This document shows positions 8,480-17,456 of a stretch of DNA of 64,000 nt, piece by piece. Where the stretch lies: NCBI GenBank assembly GCA_013298765.1, contig JAAFJA010000001.1:186001-250000 (forward strand), given 5' to 3'. Source of the stretch: Betaproteobacteria bacterium. GTDB lineage: Bacteria > Pseudomonadota > Gammaproteobacteria > Burkholderiales > Casimicrobiaceae. The notes below the pieces were generated by a model, which was not told the origin of the DNA, ran no database searches, and saw nothing but the letters and a program-made list of their open reading frames with translations. A program made the position numbers and the translations under genes. The stretch's first letter is position 1, and the number at the start of each line of letters is the position of its first letter.

Positions 8480-9463
8480 GTGAACCCCTTCAATAAGACA
8501 GCTGTGCGTATCGCCGCAGCGTTCGTTAGTGTGACCTGTTTGGCGGCAACGCTGCATGCCCAAACCTGGCCCACGAAGTCGATTCGATTTGTCGTGCCGT
8601 TCGCGCCAGGCGGCACGAGTGAAATTGTTGCGCGATCAGTGGCGCAGGAGCTTTCAACCATCCTCGGCCAGACGGTGTTCGTTGAAAACAAGCCGGGCGG
8701 CGCGGGCATCATCGCGATGCAAGAGGTGATGAAGGCCGATCCCGATGGGCATACGATCATCATGGGTCACGTGGGTACGATGGCGGTGAATCCGTATGCG
8801 ATGCCAAAGCATCCGTACGATGTGAACAAAGAATTTGCACCTGTGATTTTGCTTGCGCGGGTGCCAAGCATCATCGCCGTCACGCCTGAAACGCCTGTCA
8901 AGAACTTGAAAGAGTTTGTTGCGCTTGCAAAGGCAAAGAAAGACGCGATGGTTTACGGCTCAGCAGGCAATGGCTCTTCCGGCCATCTAGCGATGGAATA
9001 CTTCATGGCCGAAGCGGGTATCGATCTCACGCATGTGCCCTACAAAGGCACCGGGCCAATGTTGCAAGACATGCTCGGCGGTCGCGTGCAGGCGACGTTC
9101 ACTGGCGCACCCGCACTCATGGGCCAAATCAAAGCGGGCAAATTGCGCGCGCTCGGCGTTGGATCACACGATCGCATGGCCGCATTACCTGACGTGCCAA
9201 CGGTTGCCGAAAGTGGCTACAAAGACTTTGAAACATCACAGTGGTACGGCATTTTGGTGCCCGCAAAAACGCCGAAGGCGATCATCGACAAGTTAGCGCA
9301 AGCGACCGATCAGGCGTTGAAAACCAGTGCGATCACGTCACGCTTTCAGAAAGACGACGCTCGCGCTGGCGGCGGCACACCCGAGCAATTCGCGGCGTTT
9401 GTGAAGCGAGAACAAGCGACGTGGGAGCGCATCGTCAAGAAGACTGGATTAAAGATCGACTAA
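8480..9463 (+). CDS. Tripartite tricarboxylate transporter substrate-binding protein (Bug/TctC)
   Basis: Periplasmic receptor of the Bug family, 327 aa with an N-terminal Sec signal ending at ATLHAQ. Typical motifs are WPTKSIRFVVPFAPGGTSE, a central segment ending GSAGNGSSGHLAME, HVPYKGTGPMLQDMLGG and LPDVPTVAESGY. These proteins bind carboxylates or related small acids for a TctAB permease, none of which is nearby; orphan Bug genes are common in betaproteobacteria. GTG 8480 is chosen because GGAGAT lies 7 bases upstream and yields a normal signal peptide; the frame is open from ATG 8450. Confidence 0.9.
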   Translation: MNPFNKTAVRIAAAFVSVTCLAATLHAQTWPTKSIRFVVPFAPGGTSEIVARSVAQELSTILGQTVFVENKPGGAGIIAMQEVMKADPDGHTIIMGHVGTMAVNPYAMPKHPYDVNKEFAPVILLARVPSIIAVTPETPVKNLKEFVALAKAKKDAMVYGSAGNGSSGHLAMEYFMAEAGIDLTHVPYKGTGPMLQDMLGGRVQATFTGAPALMGQIKAGKLRALGVGSHDRMAALPDVPTVAESGYKDFETSQWYGILVPAKTPKAIIDKLAQATDQALKTSAITSRFQKDDARAGGGTPEQFAAFVKREQATWERIVKKTGLKID

Positions 9464-9492
9464 AGCGTAGCGACGCTTGACAGCTCTCTTAC

Positions 9493-9600
9493 GCTAGCCC
9501 AGATAACAACAAGGCGAGTGAGCTTTTTACTTTGATATTTTTATGAACGATTATCGGCAGCTAGCCTTGATTTCATTTGGGCTAGCGCGCTAATTTCATC
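9493..9600. repeat. Dispersed AT-rich GGGCTAG intergenic element
   Basis: Lies between two convergent genes. It carries GCTAGCCC at 9493-9500 and the core CTAGCC (9561-9566), 12 bases, GGGCTAG (9579-9585), followed by CGCGCTAATTT. The same core geometry recurs at 31.65, 41.2, 44.1, 48.15 and 60.1 kb. A stem-loop in the transcript of either gene is possible. Confidence 0.6.
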
Positions 9601-9658
9601 CCGAGGAAACGAGTAGCGCGTCGGCGCTGACTCCGCGCCGGTTAATGGCGCAGCCGGC

Positions 9659-10360
9659 CTACCCCGAAGCCGCGCCGTTCTTCACGACGGCGTGGCCTAC
9701 GTTTTCCGCAACGCGTTCGGCAATGGGAAGGTACTGCGCTGAAGTCACGCCCATCGAAACATAGATGCTCGTCACGGCTTCCATGCCGATATCTGCAGGC
9801 ACCACCCAACTCTCCGGCACGTAGAGCAAGCCGCCACCGATGGGCACGGGCGCGGTGGGAACGAGGACCGCAAGGTAAGACAGCTCGCCGATGCGAATGG
9901 GCTCTTTTGTAGACAGCAGCCCGAGGACGGCCGATCCCCCCACACCCCCAAAGTGAAGCCACACTGCACTCATCGATTTGAGCTTGTCGCTGTCCTTTTG
10001 CGCAACGAGGTCCACAAGCGATGTCACCACGTCGTACACGTTTCGCACGATCGGAATCCGCTTCACTAACGCGGATACTGCGGCTTGCCCCGCGCGCGCG
10101 AGCCCCGTTCGCACCAGCACGCCGAGGACGAATATCGCAACGATGGTGATGCCAAGACCGATGAGATAAGACACTCGCTCGGAATCTACAAGACCGAAGC
10201 CAAAAACCGAGAGCAGATCGCCGAACCAGCTCCCAGGCCCCAGGTAATGATGCAGAAACTGCGCGAACCAGCCGATGAGTAAGAGAGTTGCCACCAGCGG
10301 TAATACGGCAAGCAGACCGGCAAGGAAAGTGTTCAGGATGCGTTGTGACGATGTCTTCAT
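9659..10360 (-). CDS. DUF502 family membrane protein
   Basis: A 233-aa inner-membrane protein of DUF502. Two hydrophobic helices (about residues 10-30 and 64-86) are followed by a soluble domain containing the family segments VKRIPIVRNVYDVVTSLVD and PTAPVPIGGGLLYVPESWVVP. Function is unknown. No neighbour shares its strand closely; it converges on the Bug receptor gene across a dispersed repeat. Confidence 0.85.
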   Translation of the reverse strand: MKTSSQRILNTFLAGLLAVLPLVATLLLIGWFAQFLHHYLGPGSWFGDLLSVFGFGLVDSERVSYLIGLGITIVAIFVLGVLVRTGLARAGQAAVSALVKRIPIVRNVYDVVTSLVDLVAQKDSDKLKSMSAVWLHFGGVGGSAVLGLLSTKEPIRIGELSYLAVLVPTAPVPIGGGLLYVPESWVVPADIGMEAVTSIYVSMGVTSAQYLPIAERVAENVGHAVVKNGAASG

Positions 10361-10571
10361 GGAGGAAAAATGCTTGGCAATTCGAGACGTTCGGCGAGTG
10401 GGCTCACGCCGAGTAGATCATGTCGGTGTTTGATGAGCGAACGTGTCGCTATGCGTGATCAGCACGCGCTCATTATCGGGGCTGCGATGAGATTGAGGGC
10501 AGCGTCCCACCAAACAACCGACAGCGGGACACATGCGCATGTGGGTACATCAATGCGTCAGATTTGTGCGC

Positions 10572-11684
10572 TCAACCGGTCATCGCATCGAGTAGCGGCT
10601 GGCGGTGATCGCTGAACTCTTCTTTCCCCACCGACTGATACGGCATAGCGCGGCGCAATAACTCAGGATCGTTCTCGTTCAGCAATTTCGGATCTGAGAG
10701 CATGCGCCGCCATGCTTTGCCGCCGACTTCACCTGCGAAGAGCCCCAGCATGTGCCGCGCGATGTCGCGCACGCGTGTGGGGTGACGATGCGTTTGCGTC
10801 GTTGCAACCTGCTCGCGTGCGTACACGATCATTTTTTCAACGACCGCTTCCCGCGTGATGAGCGGTGTGCCATACAGCGCGGTTTCCACTTTCGCGAGGA
10901 TGTAGCTATCGTGATACGCAGCGCGACCGAGCATGATGCCGCTCACGCTCCCCGCTCCCTCTGGGAGAGGGTGTCCGACAGGGCGGGTGAGGGAGTTCGC
11001 ACACTGCGCCACCGTCGTCAACCCACCATTCAACACAAAGGTGAGCTTCGGAAAATCTTTGGCGAGCTGTGAGACAACGTCATACCGCAGCGGCGGCACT
11101 TCTCGATTTTCTTTCGGCGACAAACCTTTGAGCACCGCATTGCGCGCATGCACGATGAAGACATCGCAACCAGCCTCAGCCACTGTGCCCACGAAATCGC
11201 GAACGAATTCGTAGCTCTCGTTGTAGTCGAGACCAATTCGATGCTTCACCGTCACCGGCACCGAAGACGGCACCACATCAACCATCGCCTTCACGCAATC
11301 CGCCACGAGCTGCGGCTCGGCCATCAAACACGCGCCGAACGATCCGCGCTGCACGCGCTCGCTCGGACAACCGCAATTCAAATTGATTTCGTCATAGCCC
11401 CAATCCGCACCGATCTTCGCAGCGACCGCCAGATGCGCGGGCTCACTGCCGCCGAGCTGCAACGCGACCGGATGCTCGATCTCACTGAACTGAAGATGAT
11501 TGCGTATCACCTCTTCTGTGCCGTAGTTCAGCGGCCCGGTGTTGATCATCTCCGTGTACACGCGTGCATGCGGTGCGAGATAGCGAAAGAGCACGCGGCA
11601 ATGGCGATCGCTCCATTCCATCATCGGCGCAGTGGTGAAACGCCAGTTTGCGGGATCGCGCTGGGAAGCTTGTGGAAACGTCAT
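10572..11684 (-). CDS. dusA: tRNA-dihydrouridine(20/20a) synthase
   Basis: FMN enzyme that reduces uridine 20/20a in the tRNA D-loop. The 370-aa protein shows the DusA order: TTAPMMEWSDRHCR, YTEMINTGPL, ALQLGGSEP, the catalytic-cysteine motif NLNCGCPSERVQRGSFGACL, VKHRIGLD, and the FMN-phosphate region ending GIMLGRAAY. It is longer than the usual 330-345 aa, partly because an in-frame palindromic insert (10945-11004) codes for about 20 extra residues (LTRPVGHPLPEGAG) between the VLNGG strand and GIMLGR. The insert sits in a surface loop region, so activity is plausibly kept. Confidence 0.93.
   Translation of the reverse strand: MTFPQASQRDPANWRFTTAPMMEWSDRHCRVLFRYLAPHARVYTEMINTGPLNYGTEEVIRNHLQFSEIEHPVALQLGGSEPAHLAVAAKIGADWGYDEINLNCGCPSERVQRGSFGACLMAEPQLVADCVKAMVDVVPSSVPVTVKHRIGLDYNESYEFVRDFVGTVAEAGCDVFIVHARNAVLKGLSPKENREVPPLRYDVVSQLAKDFPKLTFVLNGGLTTVAQCANSLTRPVGHPLPEGAGSVSGIMLGRAAYHDSYILAKVETALYGTPLITREAVVEKMIVYAREQVATTQTHRHPTRVRDIARHMLGLFAGEVGGKAWRRMLSDPKLLNENDPELLRRAMPYQSVGKEEFSDHRQPLLDAMTG
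10945..11004. repeat. GC-rich palindromic repeat inside dusA
   Basis: Centred on CCCTCT-GGG-AGAGGG (10957-10971), followed by TGTCCGA and GGCGGGTGAGGGAG. A related unit occurs in frame inside the ThDP-enzyme gene at 13796-13866. It resembles the CCCTCACCC...CTCTCCC repeats scattered in many proteobacterial genomes. Here it is translated, in the same orientation and reading frame in both host genes. Confidence 0.65.
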
Positions 11685-11749
11685 GCCCGCATTTTCTCAG
11701 GTCGCGCGAAAAGACAGCACGCTCTAAAACGCCTTCCTACAATCGGCTG

Positions 11750-13000
11750 ATGGACTCACCCACTTCAGCGCGCGGACTCAGTCGTCACATCAACGCCACC
11801 GATGTGCGCGCGGGTGCAAGCCTCGCCATCGATGCAACCCACGGAATCGTCGACCTGGTTGAAGCGATGCATGCAACGATTGCGCGCCCGTTTGGGATGG
11901 CAAGCGCCAAAAAAGCGGGCCGCACGCGGGGCGTGACGGGACTTGTGTACAGCACGGTTCGCGGGGTCACGCGCTTCGTGGGTGGTGGGTTGGATGTCGC
12001 CCTCTCCGCCATCACGCGTTTGCAGCCTGATCGCGAATCCTCGTTCGAGCGCGATGCCGCCATCTCCGCGCTGAACGGCGTGCTCGGCGATCATCTAGTG
12101 AAAACGGAAAACGCGCTCGCGATTCCGATGACGATTCGTTTCGCTCAGAAGCCGATTGATTTCAGCGAGCCGCTCGCCGCTCAGTGCCCAAAGGTAAACG
12201 GAAAAATTGCGCTCTTCGTGCATGGGCTTTGCATGAATGATCGGCAGTGGCTCCGCGCGGGCCATGATCACGGCCCGGCGATTGAGAAGGCATGCGGCTT
12301 CACGCCGCTCTATGTTCGCTACAACACTGGGCAACACACATCCATCAACGGTGAGACGCTTTCAAACTTGCTCGAAACGCTCACGAAAACATGGCCAGTG
12401 CCGATTGAAGAGATCATCATCGTGGCGCACAGCATGGGCGGACTCGTTTCACGAAGCGCGATGGCGCACGCAGGGTCATCGGGGCTCGCATGGCTTGCTC
12501 ACCTGAAGCAAGTGTTTTTTCTGGGCACGCCGCATCATGGCGCACCGCTCGAACGCGGCGGTCGCTGGATCGACATCGTTCTCGGCGCCACGCCTTACAC
12601 AAAGCCATTCGCGCGCCTCGGAAAGATTAGGAGCGCTGGCATCACCGATTTGCGCTACGGAAACGTGCTGGAGCGAGATTGGAGTAACGATGCGAGCGCC
12701 CGCGTCACGACGCCGCTGCCGCGCGACGTTCAATGTTTCGCGATCGCTGCGACAACCGGCAAATCAAAACGCGACTGGCGCGACATCGTGTTGGGCGATG
12801 GTCTGGTTCCGGTCGCGAGCGCGCTCGGAAAGCATCGCTTGATCAAGCATCGGCTCGCCATTCCGGAACAGAACACGTGGATCGCGTATGAGCGAAATCA
12901 CATGGATTTGCTCAGCGACGACGAAGTGTGCGAGCAGATGGTGCAGTGGATACGCGGTGCGGATAGGTCGCCGAGGAAAAAATCAACCATTGCCAGCTAA
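11750..13000 (+). CDS. Lipase-like alpha/beta hydrolase
   Basis: A 416-aa protein whose C-terminal two thirds is an alpha/beta-hydrolase: oxyanion-type FVHGLCMND near 160, nucleophile elbow AHSMGGLVSRSA near 230, and GTPHHGAPLERGG, as in PGAP1-like/GPI-inositol-deacylase-type lipases. The catalytic His is probably in ERNHMDLLSDD near the C-terminus. The first 140 residues lack a signal peptide and resemble no domain I know. ATG 11750 is taken as start; 34 upstream codons are open but overlap the dusA start region and look non-coding. Confidence 0.8.
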   Translation: MDSPTSARGLSRHINATDVRAGASLAIDATHGIVDLVEAMHATIARPFGMASAKKAGRTRGVTGLVYSTVRGVTRFVGGGLDVALSAITRLQPDRESSFERDAAISALNGVLGDHLVKTENALAIPMTIRFAQKPIDFSEPLAAQCPKVNGKIALFVHGLCMNDRQWLRAGHDHGPAIEKACGFTPLYVRYNTGQHTSINGETLSNLLETLTKTWPVPIEEIIIVAHSMGGLVSRSAMAHAGSSGLAWLAHLKQVFFLGTPHHGAPLERGGRWIDIVLGATPYTKPFARLGKIRSAGITDLRYGNVLERDWSNDASARVTTPLPRDVQCFAIAATTGKSKRDWRDIVLGDGLVPVASALGKHRLIKHRLAIPEQNTWIAYERNHMDLLSDDEVCEQMVQWIRGADRSPRKKSTIAS

Positions 13001-13010
13001 TGACGGTTTT

Positions 13011-13092
13011 AATAGGGCTAGACAGTCATTAGTTTGTTTTTCACAATTATCACTAATGAGCCGCTAGCCCCTACCATTTAGGCCGTTAACGG
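13011..13092. repeat. Dispersed GGGCTAG element with inverted structure
   Basis: Between convergent genes. GGGCTAG (13015-13021) with CATTAG is mirrored by CTAATG and GCTAGCCC (13063-13070), giving a stem of two blocks around an AT-rich loop. The stretch ATTAGTTTG-26 bases-GCTAGCCCCTAC matches the copy at 31.6 kb in sequence and spacing, showing common descent. Confidence 0.62.
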
Positions 13093-13117
13093 TCGAAGAC
13101 ACTTTACCACACAAAGG

Positions 13118-14857
13118 CTATTTCGTAGCGCTTTGACGGATCGCATCCAAAGTCGCGCCGGGCGTTAAATCCTGTGGATCAACGTTAAGTTCGATCAGCG
13201 CGGGCGTTCGGGTTGATCGCGTGTGTGCGAGCGCTTTCGCAAACGCTTCGTCGAATTCCGCATTGCTTGCCACTTGCACGCCGCTCGCGCCGAACGACTC
13301 GGCAAACTTCGCGAAGTTAGGATTCTTAAGCGCCGTGCCGTACACGCGTGCGGGGAAATGTTTTTCCTGATGCATGCGAATCGTGCCGTACATGCCGTTG
13401 TTAAACACGATGAAGATCGGTGCGCTGCCATACTGCATGGCTGTTGCTAGCTCTTGCGATGTCATCATGAAATCGCCGTCGCCTGCGAAGTTGATCACGG
13501 TGCGATCCGGCGCAACGATGGAGGCCATCACCGCAGCGGGTACGCCGTAGCCCATCGCGCCACTCGTTGGTGCGAGTTGCGACTTACCGCAATGCTCAAC
13601 GCCTTGATACGGAAAGAAGCGATGCGCCCAGGTTGCAAAATTGCCTGCGCCGTTGGTGATGATTGTGTCTTTCGGGGCAAGGCGCTTGATCGTTTGCACG
13701 ACTTGCCAGAGGTTTAGCTTGGCAGGTGTTGTTCGGGTTTTGTAGAGGGGGGGTTCGGATTGCCAGGCGGCGAGCGTTTCGTGGGCTTCGGCGACTTCCC
13801 TCACCCGCGCCGATGCTGGCGACGCGGGCGACCTCTCCCGGTGGGGGAGGTGTCCGAGCGCAGCGGCAAATTCATTCACTCCGCTCGCAACCATCATTTC
13901 CGCTTGATACACGCGCCCCAGTTCATTCACATCGCTATGAACATGAATGAGTTTTTGTTTCGGCACCGGCACATCGAAGAGCGTGTAGCCCGAGGTCGTC
14001 ATTTCACCTAAGCGCACACCGATTGAAAGCACGACATCTGCGTTTTTGATTCGCGCAGCAAGTTTTGGATTCGGACCAATGCCGACGTCACCCGCGTAAT
14101 TCGGGTGGCTGTTATCAAACGTGTCTTGAAAACGAAACGCGCAGCCCACCGGCAAGCCCATCGCTTCGACGTATTCGCGAAACGACTTCGCTGCCTCTCG
14201 CGTCCAGCCGTGCCCGCCGACGATCACAAATGGCCGCTCCGCGTTCGCGAGCATGTCATGCACGCGCGCCACCTGCGCCGCGCTCGGGTGCGCCTGCACG
14301 CTTGTATACGCGCGAGCGTCGCCAACGCTTGCGGTCGCGGAAAGCATGTCTTCCGGAAGGGCGAGCACCACCGGGCCGGGGCGGCCGCTGGTGGCCGTTT
14401 GAAACGCGTGCGCCATGTATTCCGGCACGCGCGACGCATCATCAATCTGCGCCACCCATTTCGCCATGGGGCCAAACATGCGGCGATAGTCGATCTCCTG
14501 AAACGCTTCGCGCTCAACGAAATCGTTACCGACCTGACCGACCAACAAAATCATCGGCGAAGAATCCTGAAACGCGGTGTGCACGCCAATCGCAGCATTG
14601 GTCGCACCCGGCCCGCGCGTCACCAAGCAAACGCCGGGCTTGCCAGTGAGCTTCGCGTACGCCTCCGCCATGAACGCCGCGCCGCCTTCTTGGCGACAGA
14701 TAACAAACTTAAACTTGTCGTCGTGGGCATAGAGCCCGTCAAGTACGCCGAGATAGCTTTCACCGGGTACGCCAAAGGCGGTATCGAAGCCGTGAACGAT
14801 CAATTGGTCGGCGATGAGCTGTCCGCCGGAGCGGGTGCGAAGTGCAGATGAGTTCAT
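13118..14857 (-). CDS. Thiamine-diphosphate enzyme, acetolactate synthase large-subunit-like
   Basis: A 579-aa ThDP-binding protein with the three-domain acetolactate-synthase plan. The N-terminal domain contains the FGVPGES and CRQEGGAAFMAEAYA segment with the catalytic glutamate; the C-terminal cofactor motif runs GDGDFMMTSQELATAMQYG then NNGMYGTIRMHQ. Catabolic acetolactate synthases, glyoxylate carboligase and related decarboxylases share this layout; I cannot assign the substrate. There is no small regulatory subunit gene beside it. An in-frame palindromic repeat (13796-13866) encodes an extra loop GHLPHRERSPASPASARVRE before the C-terminal domain. ATG 14857 matches the family N-terminus; 48 open upstream codons are ignored. 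Confidence 0.85.
   Translation of the reverse strand: MNSSALRTRSGGQLIADQLIVHGFDTAFGVPGESYLGVLDGLYAHDDKFKFVICRQEGGAAFMAEAYAKLTGKPGVCLVTRGPGATNAAIGVHTAFQDSSPMILLVGQVGNDFVEREAFQEIDYRRMFGPMAKWVAQIDDASRVPEYMAHAFQTATSGRPGPVVLALPEDMLSATASVGDARAYTSVQAHPSAAQVARVHDMLANAERPFVIVGGHGWTREAAKSFREYVEAMGLPVGCAFRFQDTFDNSHPNYAGDVGIGPNPKLAARIKNADVVLSIGVRLGEMTTSGYTLFDVPVPKQKLIHVHSDVNELGRVYQAEMMVASGVNEFAAALGHLPHRERSPASPASARVREVAEAHETLAAWQSEPPLYKTRTTPAKLNLWQVVQTIKRLAPKDTIITNGAGNFATWAHRFFPYQGVEHCGKSQLAPTSGAMGYGVPAAVMASIVAPDRTVINFAGDGDFMMTSQELATAMQYGSAPIFIVFNNGMYGTIRMHQEKHFPARVYGTALKNPNFAKFAESFGASGVQVASNAEFDEAFAKALAHTRSTRTPALIELNVDPQDLTPGATLDAIRQSATK
13796..13866. repeat. GC-rich palindromic repeat inside ThDP-enzyme gene
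   Basis: CCTCTCCC-GGT-GGGGGAGG (13832-13850) is preceded by CCCTCACCCGC and followed by TGTCCGAG. It is the relative of the dusA insert; both encode a Gly-His-(Pro)-Leu-Pro core in the host frame. Confidence 0.6.
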
Positions 14858-14940
14858 AGGTGTAAGCTTATCGAATCCAAGAAAAAAGCAGTCCCATGCG
14901 AGCGCGATCCATGCGCCCGAACATGCCGATTGCGCATTGA

Positions 14941-16113
14941 ATGACTGTCGCCGCCCCCCAATACCTTTCTGCGTCTCGCGAACGCGCGGTGATTGCCGCA
15001 TTCCTTTTTGGCAATTTCTTGATCGGCACGGGTGTAATGCTCGCGCCCGGCTTGTTGCTGGTGATCGCGAACGATCTTTCAGTGAGCGCGCAACAGGCTT
15101 CGCTGATGATCACCGTCTCCGCCATCGCCATTGGCATCGGCGCGCCCGTGCTCGCAACGATGACGTCGCGGATTGATCGCCGCGCGCTACTGTGCGGCTC
15201 GCTGGCCCTCTACGTCGTGGGCCACATTGCCGCCGCGTTTGCGCCTAATCTCTTTTGGCTGATCGTCGCAAGAACCTGCGGATTGCTGGGCGCAGCGGTC
15301 TTCACGCCACAGGCCGCGGCAACGCTCAACCTGGCGCTCGCCCCGGAGCGACGCGCCTCAGCCATTACGTCCATCTTCGTCGGATGGTCTATCGCCTCAG
15401 TCGCAGGTGCACCGCTTGGTGCGTGGCTCGGCGCACACATCGGCTGGCGTTGGACGTTTCTTGCCTTCGCGCTGCTCTGTGTGCCAGGTGTGATTTGGGT
15501 GCTTCGCGTGGTTCCGAAAAAGCTCGTTGGCATGCGGCTTTCAAAAGACGCATGGATGGCCGTGGCAAAACACCCCGCGTTGATCGCGATCTTGCTCGTA
15601 ACGGTCGCCTACTCGTCGGGGCAGTTCACCGTGTTCGCGTTCATCGCGCCTTACGTTCACGAACAAATCGGTGGCGACGCGAGCATGCTCACTTTGGTGC
15701 TTCTCATCGTCGGACTTGCAGGCGTCACGGGAAATATTTGGGCAAGCCGACGCATTGCGAGCCACGGCGCGGCATCGAACTTGAGAATCGCGCTCAGCTT
15801 CATGCTGGCGGGGATGATCGCCATCACGTTTACGCAAGGTGTCGCGCTTGCTTTTTTCGCCGCATGCTTCATCTGGGGGCTCGGCACGTTTTCCAGCAAC
15901 TCGTCGCAGCAGGCAAGGCTCGCCACGGCGGCGCCTGCGCTCGCGGGCGCGAGCATCTCACTCAACACCACGATGATCTATTCCGGGCAGGCCATCGGCA
16001 CTTCGATCGGCGCCCTCACCTCGGCACAAGTTGGCATACATTGGTTAGGGCTCGTTGGCGCAGCGATAGTCGCGCTATCTCTTGTGCTGTCAATCCGCGC
16101 AGAAAAGCAATAA
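14941..16113 (+). CDS. MFS transporter, DHA1-like
   Basis: A 390-aa major facilitator superfamily permease with 12 predicted membrane helices. The loop 2-3 motif is present in the form TSRIDRRALLCGSLALY, and helix 5 carries GWSIASVAGAPLGAWLG, the antiporter-type motif C of drug/metabolite exporters. Substrate unknown. It is divergent from the ThDP-enzyme gene (83 bases between starts) and 4 bases from the next MFS gene, so the two transporters form one operon and may export or import a substrate of that enzyme (inference). Confidence 0.88.
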   Translation: MTVAAPQYLSASRERAVIAAFLFGNFLIGTGVMLAPGLLLVIANDLSVSAQQASLMITVSAIAIGIGAPVLATMTSRIDRRALLCGSLALYVVGHIAAAFAPNLFWLIVARTCGLLGAAVFTPQAAATLNLALAPERRASAITSIFVGWSIASVAGAPLGAWLGAHIGWRWTFLAFALLCVPGVIWVLRVVPKKLVGMRLSKDAWMAVAKHPALIAILLVTVAYSSGQFTVFAFIAPYVHEQIGGDASMLTLVLLIVGLAGVTGNIWASRRIASHGAASNLRIALSFMLAGMIAITFTQGVALAFFAACFIWGLGTFSSNSSQQARLATAAPALAGASISLNTTMIYSGQAIGTSIGALTSAQVGIHWLGLVGAAIVALSLVLSIRAEKQ

Positions 16114-16117
16114 TTAA

Positions 16118-17368
16118 GTGGTGAACGCAGAATCTCTTTCTCTTGACCGCGCGAGCTTCCGCGCCGATGCAACGACGATCTCGGTGGTCGCTCTGGCCCA
16201 CGGGACGTCGCATTTCTTCCAGTTGCTATTGCCGCCGCTCTTTCCGTGGCTCGCCAAGGAATTTTCCCTATCGTTCACCCAGCTCGGAGCGCTCGCAACC
16301 CTCTTCTATGTCGTCTCGGCGGCGGGACAGGCGGTCGCAGGGTTTGTGGTTGACAAGATTGGCACCCGCGCTGTCTTATTTGGTGGGCTCGCCCTCTTCG
16401 CGCTCTCAGCACTTATCGCGGCCAATGCAAACGGCTACGCCATGCTTACCGCAGCGGCGATGCTCTCGGGTCTCGGAAATTCTTTTTTTCATCCGGTGGA
16501 CTACAGCATCATCAATCAGCGTGTCTCGTCATCGCGGATCGGGCATGCGTACAGCGCGCATGGCTTGAGTGGCACCTTCGGTTACGCAACCTCTGCCTTC
16601 GCGATGGTATTGCTCGCCAATGAATTCGGCTGGAGAAACGCGCTTTACGTGGCGATGGTGTTTGCGATCGTGGCGCTTGCGATCGCCGTTGTTTTCCGCG
16701 ACGCGATCGATACGCGACACCTCATTCGCGAACGCGCAGAAATCGCAAAAGCGAGTAACACCAATGAACATGCGCTCGCGTTCATGAAGCATCCCGCCGT
16801 GTGGCTCTGCTTCGCGTTTTTCTTCGTGCTCACATTCAACGGCTCGGCGCTGCAAAACTTCTCCGCGCCTGCGTTGAGCGCTATCGCCAACATCGATTTA
16901 ACGCTCGCCGCTACGGCGCTCACCGGTTATTACGTGTTCAACGCGATCGGGCAACTGGGTGGCGGCTACATCGTCTCCAAAAAGTGGATGGGGCCAGAGC
17001 AAGTGATTGCGGTTTCGCTCGCATTTTCGGCCGCGATGTTGACGCTCGCCGCCTTGGGTTTGTTAAGCGGCAAGGCTGCGCTCTTGCCGATCATGCTTTC
17101 AGGAATTGGCACCGGCGTGGCAGGCCCGTCGCGCGACTTGCTCATCAAACAAGCGACGCCCGCAGGCTCAACCGGGCGCGTGTACGGAATGGTCTATTCG
17201 GGGCTTGATGCCGGCCTCGCAGTTTCTGCGCCGATGTTCGGATACTTCATGGATCACGCAATGCCTCGCGCCATTTTCGCGGGCGCAGCCATTGCGTTAG
17301 TCGTCTCGCTGCTGCTCGGTTTGTGGGTTTCACGCAAGACCCAACATCACCTTTTGGCGGCGAGATAG
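16118..17368 (+). CDS. MFS transporter
   Basis: A 416-aa 12-helix MFS protein. It has HGTSHFFQLLLPPLFPWLAKEF at the N-terminus, AGFVVDKIGTRAVLFGG as the loop 2-3 motif, and GLGNSFFHPVDYSIINQRV in helix 4, a pattern shared with FosR-like and cyanate/nitrate-type MFS members. GTG 16118 (GTG GTG AAC) is the probable start, 4 bases after the previous stop, indicating coupling. Substrate unknown. Confidence 0.87.
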   Translation: MVNAESLSLDRASFRADATTISVVALAHGTSHFFQLLLPPLFPWLAKEFSLSFTQLGALATLFYVVSAAGQAVAGFVVDKIGTRAVLFGGLALFALSALIAANANGYAMLTAAAMLSGLGNSFFHPVDYSIINQRVSSSRIGHAYSAHGLSGTFGYATSAFAMVLLANEFGWRNALYVAMVFAIVALAIAVVFRDAIDTRHLIRERAEIAKASNTNEHALAFMKHPAVWLCFAFFFVLTFNGSALQNFSAPALSAIANIDLTLAATALTGYYVFNAIGQLGGGYIVSKKWMGPEQVIAVSLAFSAAMLTLAALGLLSGKAALLPIMLSGIGTGVAGPSRDLLIKQATPAGSTGRVYGMVYSGLDAGLAVSAPMFGYFMDHAMPRAIFAGAAIALVVSLLLGLWVSRKTQHHLLAAR

Positions 17369-17394
17369 GTTCATTAACCTTTTCACCCAACGCA

Positions 17395-17456
17395 CCAATT
17401 AAAAAGGGCTAGCAACCTATTTATTTGATTTTTGCGTATTTAGGTATTCGATAATA
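17395..17456. repeat. Possible copy of GGGCTAG intergenic element
   Basis: AT-rich stretch with AAAAAGGGCTAG (17402-17413) between convergent MFS and cytochrome genes; it runs into the 3' end of the cytochrome gene. Only one half of the CTAGCC-N12-GGGCTAG core is recognisable. Confidence 0.4.

Noticed and set aside
10370-10615. 81-codon plus-strand frame with a good ribosome binding site upstream of DUF502
   Set aside because: The translation has no family resemblance and it overlaps the dusA 3' end on the other strand.
15255-16124. 289-codon frame overlapping the first MFS gene in another frame
   Set aside because: Arg/His-rich shadow translation typical of an alternate frame of GC-rich coding DNA; the MFS frame is clearly conserved.
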